A stretch of 64,000 nucleotides of DNA, taken from the NCBI GenBank assembly GCA_037013495.1, contig CM072806.1:18645001-18709000 (forward strand), written 5' to 3'. Position numbers and translations under genes: made by a program. The number at the start of each line of letters is the position of its first letter. The first letter of the stretch is position 1. This document shows, piece by piece, positions 1 through 10,660 of this stretch. The notes under the pieces are model-generated. The model was not told the origin of the DNA and ran no database searches. It saw only the letters and a program-made list of their open reading frames with translations. This DNA comes from Hippophae tibetana. Taxonomy: Eukaryota > Streptophyta > Magnoliopsida > Rosales > Elaeagnaceae.

Positions 1-354
1 TAATAACCTAAATAATATGAGAAAGCATAATTAACTTAGTTATTATATCCATAAATACTCCACTATTTTAACAGATAAAATTTGCACAAATGTTTATTGA
101 ATCTTTATCTATGTTTATTTTTATGTCAATAGATTAAAAACACAAAACCCCAAAATATCGTGACAGGATATTTAGGATTTAATTTCATTTTTAAAAGTTT
201 GAATATAAATTAAAAGTCACATACATTCCTTCCTTAGATCGACCTTGGGAGTATACTTATCATTTTCTTTGAAATGATTCGTGCACTTGCGAGAGTTTTA
301 TAAATATAAAACCAAAGTATTGGCAGGATCGGCGATGTCAGTTTTCGCTCATCA
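1..354 (+). mobile_element. 3' end of an LTR (same family as the solo LTR at 13932-15684)
   Basis: This stretch matches 15334-15684 almost base for base and ends at the same point, in CTCATCA (TG...CA-type terminus). Immediately after it, minus-strand copia-B sequence starts mid-gene, so this LTR inserted into that element. The predicted target duplication on this side is TAGAC at 355-359. The other end lies outside the window, so it cannot be told whether this is a solo LTR or the 3' LTR of a full element. Confidence 0.85.
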
Positions 355-570
355 TAGACCTATTTGGTAACACATATTGTCCAACATTAGACTCAATGCT
401 ATTAGTATCAGTGGGTGTACATACCTCAGATGAAGGATCTTCAGTACTAAGGAGTTATTGATCAAGGATACGAGTAAAGCCTGAGGGAACATTTGTGTCT
501 TCAATTTCATTTTTTGTAAGTGAATTTGGTGCTTGAATACTTGGAACATATACCTCTTCGATGACTGGAT

Positions 571-1607
571 TCAATGGATAGGAATCTCATTTGGTCCCAT
601 CGAAACATTAGTTGGTGATTCTTCTAATTCGTCCCCTTCATCATGATAAATTTCTTCGAAATATGTATTCTCCCCCTGACGAGAAGTATCAGGTGAGGAA
701 AAATAACTTATGTCCTCAAAGAAGGTAACATCCATAGTGACATAATACTTTCTGGTTGGTGGATGGAAGGACTTGTACCCTTTCTGATAACCTCCATAAC
801 CAAAAAACACACATTTAATTTCCAGAGCATCTAATTTAGACCTTTGATTTTTAGGAACATGCACAAAAGCAACATAGCCAAATATACGAGCAGGAAGATT
901 ATGAAAGGATGACAAGGAGACGTAAGATGCAAGAATCTAAAATGGGATTGTTCCGTTAAGGACACTATACGGGAAACGATTGATGAGATGGGCGGAAGCT
1001 TGTATAGCATCACCCCAAAGATATTTTGGCATATAAGCACTATATAGGAGTGCACGAGCCATATCAAGTAAATGTCGATTTTTTTTTCAGACACTCCATT
1101 TTGTTCCGGTGTTTGTGGGCAAGTAGTTTGGTGAATAATCACATGTGTTTTGAAAAAATCTTGAAAAACATGATTAACATATTCTCCCACATTATCAAAA
1201 CGGAGGATCCAAATGATGTCATTGTATTGTGTTTGAACGATGGTATGAAAAGTTTGAAAAATTGAAAAAACTTCATCTTTTGTTCTAAGAAGAGCAATCC
1301 ACGACAACCTCGTATAGTCATTGATAAACGAAACAAAATATATCATACCCGATATAGTGGGCTCTTTAGATGGTCCCCAAACATCAGAGTGAATTAATTT
1401 AAAAAGAATAGTACTTTTATTAGAAATACGAGGAGAATAAGTAATAGGATGGCTCTTGGCCAAAACACAAGTGTCACAATGTAAAACAGTCTCACTAACA
1501 CCAATAAATAAAGTGGGCATGGATTTTTTCATAAGACTAAAAGATGAATGCCCTAAGCGGTGATGCCACAACCAAATTTCACTTAGCTTATCAGAACTAG
1601 AAGTCAA
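571..1607 (-). pseudogene. copia-B copy 2 integrase region (frameshifted)
   Basis: The integrase catalyses insertion of retrotransposon cDNA into the host chromosome. Going down from 1607, the zinc-binding start is visible (LWHHRLGH, then CDTCVLAKSH), followed by the core with the aspartate in SDVWGPSKEP and the PEQNGVSEKK segment that carries the catalytic glutamate. Near 1079-1087 the run of A residues (T on plus) has nine bases against ten in copy 1, and the frame shifts there. The integrase C-terminal part continues in another frame at 571-915 (FVHVPKNQRSKLDA, then TRKYYVTMDVTFFED). It keeps the CxxC cysteines that copy 1 has lost. It cannot give a full-length protein. Confidence 0.85.
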
Positions 1608-1649
1608 TGTAGTGTGTACCCGTGCTCCTGGTCTCTTCCCTGTATAGTT

Positions 1650-2201
1650 CTAATCCAGACGGAACAATCTGCCCCTCAGATACCCTCGACCAATTATTTC
1701 CCTGGTAAGAAGATCCTGAAAAATCACATCCATAGAATAAAAGGTTACAAAGCATTTAGACTCAATATTCAACTGTGGGACATATATTAAGTGATGAGAT
1801 AAGTCTAGTACATATAAAACATTATGGAGCTGTAAAGATGGAGTGATATGAACTGACCTCTTTCCTAAGACAAGAAAGGTCTCACCATTAGTGTTCGTAA
1901 CATAAGACACTAGTGGGGAAGATAACTCGATAAAATAAGATTTATCATAAGTCATATGATCAGATGCACCAAAATCAATAATCCAAGTATTAGACCCAAT
2001 AGAGTGATAAACGTTTAAGGTCATACCAATCTTACCACGACTAGCTATTGAAGCTATATGGATACCTCCACATTCTATAGGATGATCTTGTCCAGTTACT
2101 CCATAGTAGTCTGGTTCTTGGACAATTTGCATTGCAACTGCTTTTACTTTAGGATAATGATGTTGCCGTTTTGCTCCATAGTAGTCTACTTTTGATTGCA
2201 A
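1650..2201 (-). pseudogene. copia-B copy 2 protease region
   Basis: The open frame contains the aspartic-protease segment of a copia polyprotein (SNTWIIDFGASDHMTYDKS). The usual active site is D-S/T-G-A; here the second residue is Phe, so the active site is altered. The region after it (VLYVLDLSHHLIYVPQLN, then DLLTREIIGRGYLRG) is the usual GAG-pre-integrase linker. A stop codon separates it from the integrase frame below. The copy is collinear with 7056-7560 on the plus strand. Confidence 0.8.
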
Positions 2202-3092
2202 GTGTGGATATAGTTTCTAGCAAGTCTCATGAAGATGCCCCCGTTTATTGCAATAAGAGCAGTGAGAACGAGGGCGATTGGCAAAGCCTGGTGAAGGTCC
2301 TTGTTGATAAAGTGGAATTGAATTGTGTTGTTGGAGAAAAGGTGCCTTTGATTTGGCTTGAATGGCTAGGCTTGATACCTTAACTTGTGCCTGATGAAGA
2401 CTTTCCTACTGAGATTCGTCTTTACTTATGTATGTAAAGGTGGTAGTCAAGCTCGGAGGGTCTGACATTCAAAGGAATTCATCTTTAGCACTATTATGTT
2501 TTGTATCAAAGCCTCTCAAAAATGCATGTACTCGTTCAAACTTCTCTTTCTGGTACCATAGAAGGTCTTCTTGATTTTTAATTTTGCACGGGCATTTATG
2601 GTCATTTCAGCCCATACATTCTTCAGCTTGATGAAAAACATAGATATTGGTTGCCCATTTTGCTGCATACCAACAACTTTGCACATGAGTTCATGAACTT
2701 GAATAAAGTCAGACTCATTTGTATAAAGATCACTTAAGGTATTTCATATGGCCTCAGCAGTTTCACATTCTTCCATCATTTGTAATATATCATCAGTGAT
2801 GGCTCTAAATAGAATTAACATTACAAAACCATTATCATCTTCCTACCTAGTATAGGCTTCTACATCATCTTGACTAGGAGCCCTGATTGATCCAGATACA
2901 TGTCTCATCTTGTGCATCCCATGAAGATAAACATGCATTACTTTTTTCCATGTTCAAAACTTGGTACCATTGAGTTTAGTACCCCCCGAAAGAATCAATT
3001 TCTGAACTCTTAATAGAGACTTCAAATTTTGGAACTTCATTAATTCTGGAAACCTGATGTTGTCTTGAATCTTCTATTGAAATAAATAATAT
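2202..3092 (-). pseudogene. copia-B copy 2 gag (degenerate)
   Basis: Minus-strand similarity to the gag of copy 1 (6107-7019) runs through this stretch, but stops and frameshifts break it throughout. The start codon of copy 1 corresponds to ATA here (near 3090). A CCHC zinc knuckle of the form CSYCNKRGHLHETC is readable near 2230-2270, and an in-frame stop follows it. Gag would have packaged the element RNA into cytoplasmic particles. Non-functional. Confidence 0.75.
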
Positions 3093-3615
3093 TGTGCGGC
3101 GAAGTAAAAATTTTGGATTTTTTTTGGACTGGATTGTGGATTACGCTGGTAAATGGACTGTCTGATTATTGAGTGGGTTGATGGGCTTTGGGTAGAGCTG
3201 GGTAAGTTGAGTAAATATTATGGAAAAAACTAAAAATTAAAAAGCTGAAAAAAGAGACTACAAGCTGAGTAAATATTACTCATAAAAGAAATAAAGAAAC
3301 GCAGAGTAGTACGGGATCTGGAATGATGCCAGAGGAGGTGGTGCGTGGACGATGCGGACGATTGGTGCACGGGTTGGACAAGCAGACGATTGGACGACGT
3401 GGGCTGAACAACGCGGGCTTAATGGTGTGGGCTGGACGACGTAGGTTGGACGACGTAGACTGGACGATGGATCTGCAACGGACGGACAGATCTGCAACGG
3501 CGGCACAAACTGGACAATGCGAGAAGATTAACGACACTGTATAAAAATAATGACGACGACACCGCTGGTAAAAATATTTTTTTTTTCTTTTTTTTTTACT
3601 GCTTTGATACTAAGT

Positions 3616-3819
3616 TGAATATACTTAAATATATTTTTATAATTACTTCAATAAATGATAATATATATATATATATAGGAAATAAGAATCCGAAAAATAT
3701 ATTAGTTACATACAATTAATATAACTAATATATAGCTAATAAATTAATATAACTAATATATAGCTAATAAAGTATATTAGTTACATATAACTAATATATA
3801 ATTAATGATTTTATTAACA
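3616..3819 (-). repeat. copia-B copy 2 5' LTR
   Basis: On the minus strand this 204-bp LTR begins TGTTAATAA, the same start as the 3' LTR of copy 1, and ends TATTCA. It is followed by a primer-binding site (TAGTATCAAAGC on the minus strand, about 3603-3614) that is a mutated form of the initiator-methionine-tRNA type site TGGTATCAGAGC in copy 1. Short inverted TATTAGTTRYATRYAACTAATA motifs recur inside. Confidence 0.8.
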
Positions 3820-5484
3820 TTAGCTTCTCTGACAACTAATAGATACATGAACAAGATCCATTTCCACACTTTTTATACTCGAAGACTAGATATGCTATTC
3901 CAATTTGGTCTTTTCTATTTAACATACTACATATAGCTTGTGAAGTGCCACTGCTTAAGGCCACACTACCATTGTTGGAAAAATTGCTTACTTGGAGCCA
4001 TCAGGTGCGGCGCATATTTCTTGTGGTGTATATGTATTGTTTATAACTTCCCCCAACTGAACTCCCATGCTAGAACCACTGTTGGAACCTGCTTGGCTTG
4101 GGCAAGAGCCGGAGCCGGAGACAGAACCCTCTGTTGTTGCCTTTAAACCCTTCTTTCTCTTGTCCCTTTTGAGCCCAACCAACCAGGCCTACTTTCACAT
4201 GATCATTGATTATTGCTTTCTTGAAAGAATTTCCCATCTTCATTTAATTGCAGGAAAGTCCAAGTTCGGATTGAAAAAAGAAAATAAACAACCTCAAACC
4301 CAGCCCCAGAGAAAATCTATAAAAAGGGATGAATTTACAGTTCTAAAAGTTTCGTACACACCTGAGTGACAATTGCATAGAGTGGTAGAGTGCTATAACT
4401 GCAGAGCACCTGAGCGAACACCCTAATGTCATAGAACATGCAAAAATGAAATTAGATAATCTTAGAAAACTCTACTCTATTGAAAAGTTGAAGGACCAAA
4501 TTTTGAATGGGTCTATTTGCTTTTGCTTTTAGGACTGTAAAAGCGTTTATGACAATAAAAAAGTGCTTCAAGATCAAACAAGAACAAATTTTCCAAAAGT
4601 GCTTTCAGGACACAGAAATCACATTTTCTGCTTCTTCTTGAAATTATTTGTTTCCTAACATCGCTTCTATCTAAAAAAACTTTTAACGAAAGCATATAAG
4701 CAAACAAATCCTAAGATTAAGGAGACAAAAGTTTCACTTTTACCCAATGATGAGTTGCGATAATATATAGTATATTTCCCATTAAGCAGGAATCAAATCC
4801 ATCTTGAACCTGTGGAGCATACAAACAGAATGAACTCAAACTAAAAATGAAATTTTAATATATTACAGCAAGTCCACCTATAAAGTAGGGAAGCTGGCGA
4901 GCAAAGAATAACTCACCCATATCCAGAAGAAAAATTCAATCTCAAAAGCATTTTGGAAAAGAATGAAATGGATCAAGAAAAGGACAATTCGAGGCTGACC
5001 AAACCAAAAATGTTCATCTGTAGGTTTGACCACTAGGTCCCCTTTATTGCTACATGTTTCTCAGCAAGCTCGTTAGCCAACTGGGTGATGACATTCTCCA
5101 GCTTGGTTCATCTGTAGGTTTTAACATATTAACAACCGTACAATAATTTGATTCATACATCACTATCCATATAAATATAGCTTTAAAAGCAAAAGAAAGG
5201 CACTCTCGTATTTTAAATCTTATCAGAATAAATTATAAAAAAACAAATATCAGAATTAGAGAAGTTAAAACTGCAAAAGTAAAGGGTATACATATTTTCT
5301 TAAGAAAACAAAAACCCCTTTAGCGCAAACACCGATCTGGGCTTCCGAGGAAAGAAGAGTTTTATGTATGTGTGTTGGTTGTCGATGGGTGAATTTACAG
5401 GGGATCAGATTCTGAACAACATGATGAGGTACGCATGTTTTGGAAATGGAATTTTGAGAAGTGAGAAGGAGGGTGATGAATACC
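3820..5484. other. Spacer between the two head-to-head copia-B copies; no firm gene
   Basis: This 1.66 kb separates the facing 5' LTRs. I find no transposon signature. Some minus-strand pieces look exon-like. At 3988-4182 there is an open stretch with a Ser/Gly-rich part and an AAGTAAGC donor-like end. At about 5039-5110 there is a short open stretch ([16 protein letters not shown]) ending in a stop, and at about 5340-5470 a leader-like segment. They do not join into a recognisable protein. The motif TTCATCTGTAGGTTT occurs twice about 92 bp apart (near 5014 and 5106). It could be a decayed host gene or chance; I do not recognise it. Confidence 0.3.
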
Positions 5485-5603
5485 AACTAATATATTTTTC
5501 TTAAAAAATATTTTTACAAAAACTAGATTCTTATTTCTTATATTTAAATATGTATTAGTATTCATTGTATTCTAAGATTATAAATACATTTCCAATATAT
5601 TCA
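5485..5603 (+). repeat. copia-B copy 1 5' LTR (truncated at its 5' end)
   Basis: It is collinear with the last ~119 bp of the 3' LTR at 10468-10660 with scattered substitutions, and it ends in TATATTCA as that LTR does. The first ~74 bp, including the TG terminus, are missing, and unrelated spacer sequence adjoins. Confidence 0.85.
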
Positions 5604-5606
5604 ATT

Positions 5607-5618
5607 TGGTATCAGAGC
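5607..5618 (+). other. Primer-binding site of copia-B copy 1
   Basis: TGGTATCAGAGC, three bases after the 5' LTR. This is the standard plant copia site complementary to the 3' end of initiator methionine tRNA, where minus-strand cDNA synthesis starts. Confidence 0.9.
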
Positions 5619-5639
5619 AGGAAAGAAAAAAAAAACTTT

Positions 5640-5940
5640 TTTTTACTGGTTTTTGAGCAAGCAGCGCTGCCGCCAGTTTTTATGCAGTGTTGTTAACCTT
5701 CTCGCACTGTTCAGTTCGCATCGCAGTTGCAGATCCGTCGTCCAATCCGCGTTGTCCAGTTCGCGACGTCTAGCCCGGGCCATTCAGCCCGTGTCGACCA
5801 GCCCTGTGCCGTCTTGCCCTACGTCGTCCAGCCCTGCGCACCAGCTCGCGCACTCCTGCGCACCGTCCAGCTCGCGCACCCCTGCGCACCGTCCAGCTCG
5901 CGCACCCCTACGCGTTGTCCAGCTTCTCCCTGCATTTTCT
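5640..5940 (+). repeat. GC-rich repetitive leader of copia-B copy 1
   Basis: In an otherwise AT-rich element, this untranslated leader is rich in C and G. It repeats GTCCAG-type motifs many times, including near-identical ~26-bp units around 5860-5925 (core CACCGTCCAGCTCGCGCACC). The equivalent leader in copy 2 (about 3320-3530, minus strand) is also GC-rich with GTCCA motifs but differs in unit number. Open frames across it are by-products of the base composition. Confidence 0.7.
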
Positions 5941-6106
5941 CCCAGATGAGACTTCTAATTCATTGAATCCAGCCATTGCCCAAGCCCAACAGTTTTAATT
6001 TTAGCTCATCAGCCCATCAGCTCAAGCCCACTTTTCAGCCCACCCCGACCAAAAAAAACCCAAAATTTTTATTCCGCTGCACAATATATTTTTTATTATT
6101 ATTTCA

Positions 6107-7019
6107 ATGGAAGATTCAAGACAACATCAAGTTTCCAGAATTCATGAGGTTCCAAATTTTGAAGTTTCTGTTAAGAGTTCAGAAATTGGTTTTTTCGGGG
6201 GTACTAAACTTAATGGTACAAATTTTCGAACATGGAAAAAAGTTATGTCTGTTTATCTTCGTGGGATGCATAAGATAGGACATGTATCTGGATCAATTTG
6301 GGCTCCTAGTCAAGATGATATAGAAGCCTATACTAGGTGGGAAGATGATGATGACTTTGTCATGTCAATTCTATTTAGAGCCATCACTGATAATATATTA
6401 CAAATGGTGGAGGAATGTGAAACTGCTGAGGCCATATGGAATACCTTAAGCGATCTTTATACGAATGAGTCTGACTTTATTCAAGTTTATGAACTCATGT
6501 GCAAAGCTGCTGGCATGCAGCAAAATGGGTAACCAGTATCTCTTTTTTTTACCAAGCTGAAAATGTATGGGCTGAAATTGACCAGAAACGCCCGTGTAAA
6601 ATTAAAAATCCAGAAGCCTTATGTGGTACCAGAAGGAGAAGGAGCTTGAACGAGTACATGCTTTTTTAAGAGGCCTTGATACAAAACATAATAGTGCTAA
6701 AGGCGAACTGCTTCGAATGTCAGATCCTCCGAGCTTGACTACTGCCTTTACATACATCCGTAAAGACGAATCTCAGCAAGAGAGTCTTCATCAGGCACAT
6801 GTTGAGGTATCAAGCCTAGCCATTCAAGCCAAATCAAAGGCACCCTTACTCCAACAGCAAAATTCAATTCCACTTTATCAACAGGGACCTCCACCAGGTT
6901 TTACCAATCGTTCTCGTTCTCCCTGCTCTTATTGCAATGAACAGGGGCATCTTCGTGAGACTTGTTGGAAACTATATCCACACTTGAAACCAAAAGCAGA
7001 CTACTATGCAGCAAAATGA
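6107..7019 (+). pseudogene. copia-B copy 1 gag
   Basis: Starts at ATG 6107. The first part (to a stop at 6532) has the copia gag core: NGTNFRTWKKVMSVYLRG, then ETAEAIWNTLSDLYTNES. Coding then resumes in another frame at about 6621 (RVHAFLRGLDTKHNSAKGEL), so a frameshift lies between 6480 and 6640. It ends with a CCHC zinc knuckle, CSYCNEQGHLRETC, which binds element RNA. A TGA at 7017-7019 closes the frame where the polyprotein should continue. Intact copia gag is fused to pol; here it is split in at least two places. Confidence 0.88.
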
Positions 7020-7055
7020 CAAAATGGGTATCATTCTAAAGCAAAAGCAGTTGCC

Positions 7056-7560
7056 GTGCAAATTGTCCAAGAACCAAACTACTATGGACAGAATCATCCT
7101 ATGGAATGTAGAGGTATCCCTACAGCTTCAATAGCTAGTCGTGGTAAGATTGGTATGACCTTAAATGTTTCTCACTCTATTGGATCTAATACTTGGATTA
7201 TTGATTCTGGTGCATCTGATCATATGACTTATGATAAATCTTTTTTTAATAAGTTATCTCCCCCACCAGTGTCTTATGTTACGAATGCTAATGGTGAGGC
7301 CTTTCCTGTCTTAGGAAAGGGGTCAGTTCATATCACTCCATCTTTACAGCTCCATAATGTTTTATATGTACCTGACCTATCTCATCACTTAATATATGTC
7401 CCACAGTTGAATATTGAGTCTAAATGCTTTGTAACCTTTTAGCCTATGGATGTGATTTTTCAGGATCTTCTTACCAGGGAAATAATTGGTCGAGGGTATC
7501 TGAGGGGTAGATTGTTTCGTTTGGATGAGAACTACGGAGGGGAGAAACCAGGAGCACGGG
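7056..7560 (+). pseudogene. copia-B copy 1 protease region
   Basis: Retropepsin-type aspartic protease that would cut the polyprotein. The active site is readable as WIIDSGASDHMTYDKS (D-S-G-A intact, better preserved than in copy 2). It is followed by the GAG-pre-integrase linker (VLYVPDLSHHLIYVPQLN). A TAG at 7441-7443 interrupts the frame right after KCFVTF, and the same frame continues with MDVIFQDLLTREIIGRG. Copy 2 has a sense codon at that place. Confidence 0.85.
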
Positions 7561-8528
7561 CAAGCACTACATTGACTTTTAGTTCCGATAAGCTAAGTGA
7601 AATTTGGTTGTGGCATCGTCACTTAGGGCATCCGTCTTTTAGTCTTATGAAAAAAACCATGCCCACTTTATTTATTGGTGTTAGTGAAAATGTTTTACAT
7701 TGTGAGACTTATGTTTTGGCCAATAGCCATCGTGTTACTTATTCTCCTAGTATTTCTAATAAAAGTACTATTCCTTTTGAATTAATTAATTCTGATGTTT
7801 GGGGACCATCTAAAGAGCCCATTATATCGGGTATGAGATATTTTGTTTCGTTTATCGATGATTGTATAAGGTTATCGTGGATTTCTCTTCTTAGAACAAA
7901 AGATGAAGTTTTTCCAGTTTTTCAAAATTTTCATACCTTCGTTCAAACACAATATAATGGCATTATTCGGATCCTCCGTTCTGACAATGAGGGGGAATAT
8001 GTTAATCATGTTTTTCAAAAAAAATTCAAAACACATGGGATTATTCACCAAACTACTTGTCCACAAACACCGGAACAAAATGGAGTGTCTGAAAAAAAAA
8101 ATCGTCATTTACTTGATATGGCTCGCGCACTCTTATTTAGTGCTTATATGCCAAAATACCTTTGGGGTGATGCTGTACAAGCTTCCCCCCATCTCATCAA
8201 TCGTCTCCCGTCTAGTGTCCTTAACGGAAAAATCTCATTCCCAATTCTCGCATCTTACGTCTTCTTATCATCCTTCCATAATCTTCCTACCCGTGTATTT
8301 GGTTGTGTTGCTTTTGTGCATGTTCCTAAAAATCAAAGGTCTAAATTAGATGCCCGGGCAATTAAATGTGTGTTTGTTGGTTATGGAAGTTATCAGAAAG
8401 GGTACAAGTGCTTCCATCCACCAACCAGAAAGTATTATGTTACTATGGATGTTACCTTCTTTGAGGACATGAGTTATTTTTCCTCACTTGATACTACTCG
8501 ACAGGGGGAGAATACATATTTCGAATAA
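7561..8528 (+). pseudogene. copia-B copy 1 integrase
   Basis: HHCC zinc-binding module: LWHRHLGHPSF gives the two histidines, but the CxxC reads CETY, so the last cysteine is lost. The catalytic core is present: D in NSDVWGPSKEP, D in RSDNEGEYVN, and E in the segment PEQNGVSEKKNRHLLDMAR (DD35E pattern). The C-terminal part (FVHVPKNQRSKLDAR, TRKYYVTMDVTFFED) follows. A TAA at 8526 ends the frame where copy 2 has a glutamate codon. The poly-A run at 8092-8101 that is shortened in copy 2 is full length here. Confidence 0.9.
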
Positions 8529-8579
8529 CTGTATCATGGTGAGGGGGAGACATTAGGAGAATCACCAACTGATGTTTCA

Positions 8580-10460
8580 ATGAGACCAGATGAGACTTCT
8601 AATTCATTGAATCCAGTCATTGCAGAAGCAGACATTGAAGACATAACTATACACTCAAGCATTACTCCTACCCTTGATCAACAAATCCCTGGTACTGAAG
8701 GTCACTCATCTGAGGTATGTACACCTACTGATACTAATAGCATCGAGTCTAATGTTGGACAGTATGTGTTACCAAATAGGTCTACTCGAGGTCAACCAGC
8801 CAAAAGGTATGAACCAAATATTCATGCAAAATCAAAATACCCAGTAGTGAATTACATGTCCACTAAAAGATTATCTAAGTTATATAAATCATTTGTGAAT
8901 CAAATGTCTGGTGTATCAGTACCTAACAAAGTGCAGGATGCGTTGGGAGATCCAATATGGAGGAAGGAAATGGCTGAAGAGATGGTTGCGTTAAAGAAGA
9001 ACGATACTTGGCAACTTGTGCCACCACCACCAGGAAAAAAGGAAGTTGGGTGTCGATGGGTGTTTACTGTAAAACATAATGGTGATGGATCCGTAAATCG
9101 GTATAAAGCTCGTCTTGTAGCAAATGGGTTTACTCAAACGTATGGTGTAGACTACGATGAGACTTTTGCTCCTGTTGCCAAAATGAACATGATTTGAGTT
9201 CTGCTCTCACTTGCTGCTAACCTAAACTGGCCACTTCGGCAGTTTGATGTCAAGAATGTGTTCCTTCATGAAGAATTAGCCGAGGAGGTGTACATGAGTC
9301 TTCCACTTGGGTATGTAGTTGATTCCCCTGGTAATTTTGTATGCAAATTGAGGAAGTCCTTGTATGGCCTCAAGCAATCCCCTCGAGCCTGGTTTGGAAG
9401 GTTTTCACAGTTCATGGAAAAGGTTGGTTACAGATAGAGTAATTCAGACCACACTCTGTTTCTCAAACATCAACGAGGGAAGGTAACATCCCTAATCATT
9501 TATGTTGATGATATGGTAATCACTGGTGACGATACTATTGAGATGGATAAATTACAAAGACAGCTAGCCTCTGAATTCGAGATGAAGGACTTAGGTGAAC
9601 TAAAGTACTTCTTAGGAATTGAGGTAGCCAGGGGAAGAGAAGGAATATATCTGTGTCAAAGGAAGTACATTATTGATCTGCTAACAGAGACAGGTATGTT
9701 GGATTGCAAACCTATTGACACTCCTATTGAGCAAAACCATTATTTAGCAGAGTATCTAGATCAGATACCAATTGATCGAGCTCGCTATCAGAGATTGGTT
9801 GGATGTTTTATTTACTTAGCTCATACTAGACCAGATGTTGCATATGCAGTAAGTGTGGTGAGTCAGTTCATGCATAATCCAAGTGAGAACCATATGAATG
9901 TTGTTTTGAGAATTTTAAGGTATTTGAAATCGGCTCTAGGAAGGGGAGTAATGTTCTCTAAACATAACAATCCTCTTGAAGTCTGTGGATTCACAGATGC
10001 AGATTGGGCAGGAAGTATTACAGATAGAAAGTCAACATCGGGTTATTTCACCTTTGTGGGAGGAAATTTGGTTACATGGAAAAGTAAGAAGCAGAAAGTG
10101 GTGGCACGATCTAGTGCTGAAGCCGAGTATAGAGGTATGGCTCATGGGGTTTGCGAATTGTTGTGGATAAGAACTTTGTTATTGGATTTAGGTTTCGAAC
10201 TCAAAAATACTATACAGATGTATTGTGACAATCGGACAGCCATTGATATATCACAAAATCTAATACAACATGATCGCACTAAGCATGTAGAGGTTGATCG
10301 TCACTTTATAAAAGAGAAGTTAGATGCCAAACTTATTAGTTTTCCTTTTGTTCCCACAGAAGAGCAGCTTGCAGATATGCTTACCAAGGGAGTTTCCAAG
10401 AAGGCATTATACGGTTCACTAAGCAAGTTGGGCATGATCGATATCTACGTGCCAACTTGA
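8580..10460 (+). pseudogene. copia-B copy 1 reverse transcriptase and RNase H
   Basis: Reverse transcriptase begins near 8950 with [18 protein letters not shown] and [22 protein letters not shown]. The catalytic YVDD box is intact (LIIYVDDMVITGDD, near 9500). RNase H follows, with KSTSGYFTFVGGNLVTWKSK, SSAEAEYRGMA and the end motif RTKHVEVDRHFIKEKL near 10280. Two stops break it: TGA at 9195 (after KMNMI) and TAG at 9435 (after KVGYR). The last frame ends with a TGA just before the polypurine tract. The linker between integrase and RT (8580-8900) is low in recognisable motifs. Confidence 0.92.
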
Positions 10461-10467
10461 GGGAGAG

Positions 10468-10660
10468 TGTTAATAAATCATTAATGGTATATTAGTTGTA
10501 TGCAACTAATATACTTTATCAGCTGTATATTAGTTGTATGAAACTAATATACTTTTCCTAAAAAGCACTTTTACAAAAAATAGATTCTTATTTCTTGTAT
10601 TTAAATATGTATTAGTATTCATTATATTCTAAGATTGTAAATACATTTCCAATATATTCA
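10468..10660 (+). repeat. copia-B copy 1 3' LTR
   Basis: 193 bp, starting TGTTAATAAATC and ending CCAATATATTCA, preceded by the polypurine tract GAGGGAGAG. It contains two ATTAGTTGTAT..AACTAATATAC inverted motifs near its start, as does the LTR of copy 2. Confidence 0.88.

Larger units (their letters stand above)
355..3819 (-). mobile_element. copia-B copy 2, Ty1/copia retrotransposon, 5' part, minus strand
   Basis: Reading the minus strand from 3819 down, the order is 5' LTR, primer-binding site, GC-rich leader, gag, protease, integrase and the linker towards reverse transcriptase. It is collinear with the plus-strand copy at 5485-10660. The reverse-transcriptase and RNase H parts and the 3' LTR would lie beyond the window, past the LTR inserted at 354. 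Gag, protease and integrase are all broken, so the copy is dead. The base beyond its 5' LTR begins TTAGC, the expected place for a target duplication. Confidence 0.9.
5485..10660 (+). mobile_element. copia-B copy 1, nearly complete Ty1/copia retrotransposon
   Basis: Order on the plus strand: truncated 5' LTR (5485-5603), primer-binding site (5607-5618), GC-rich leader, gag, protease, integrase, reverse transcriptase, RNase H, polypurine tract (10459-10467) and 3' LTR (10468-10660). The gag-protease-integrase-RT order places it in Ty1/copia. From 6621 to 10460 a single frame holds all domains and is interrupted only by in-frame stops at 7017, 7441, 8526, 9195 and 9435. The 5' LTR lacks about its first 74 bp, so no target duplication can be checked. 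It is inactive as it stands. Confidence 0.93.

Noticed and set aside
3276..3544. Overlapping open frames on both strands
   Set aside because: They fall in the GC-rich untranslated leader of copia-B copy 2, where stop codons are rare by composition.
5653..6278. Open frames rich in Ser, Pro, Ala and His
   Set aside because: Leader of copia-B copy 1 upstream of the gag ATG at 6107; repetitive and not conserved with copy 2.
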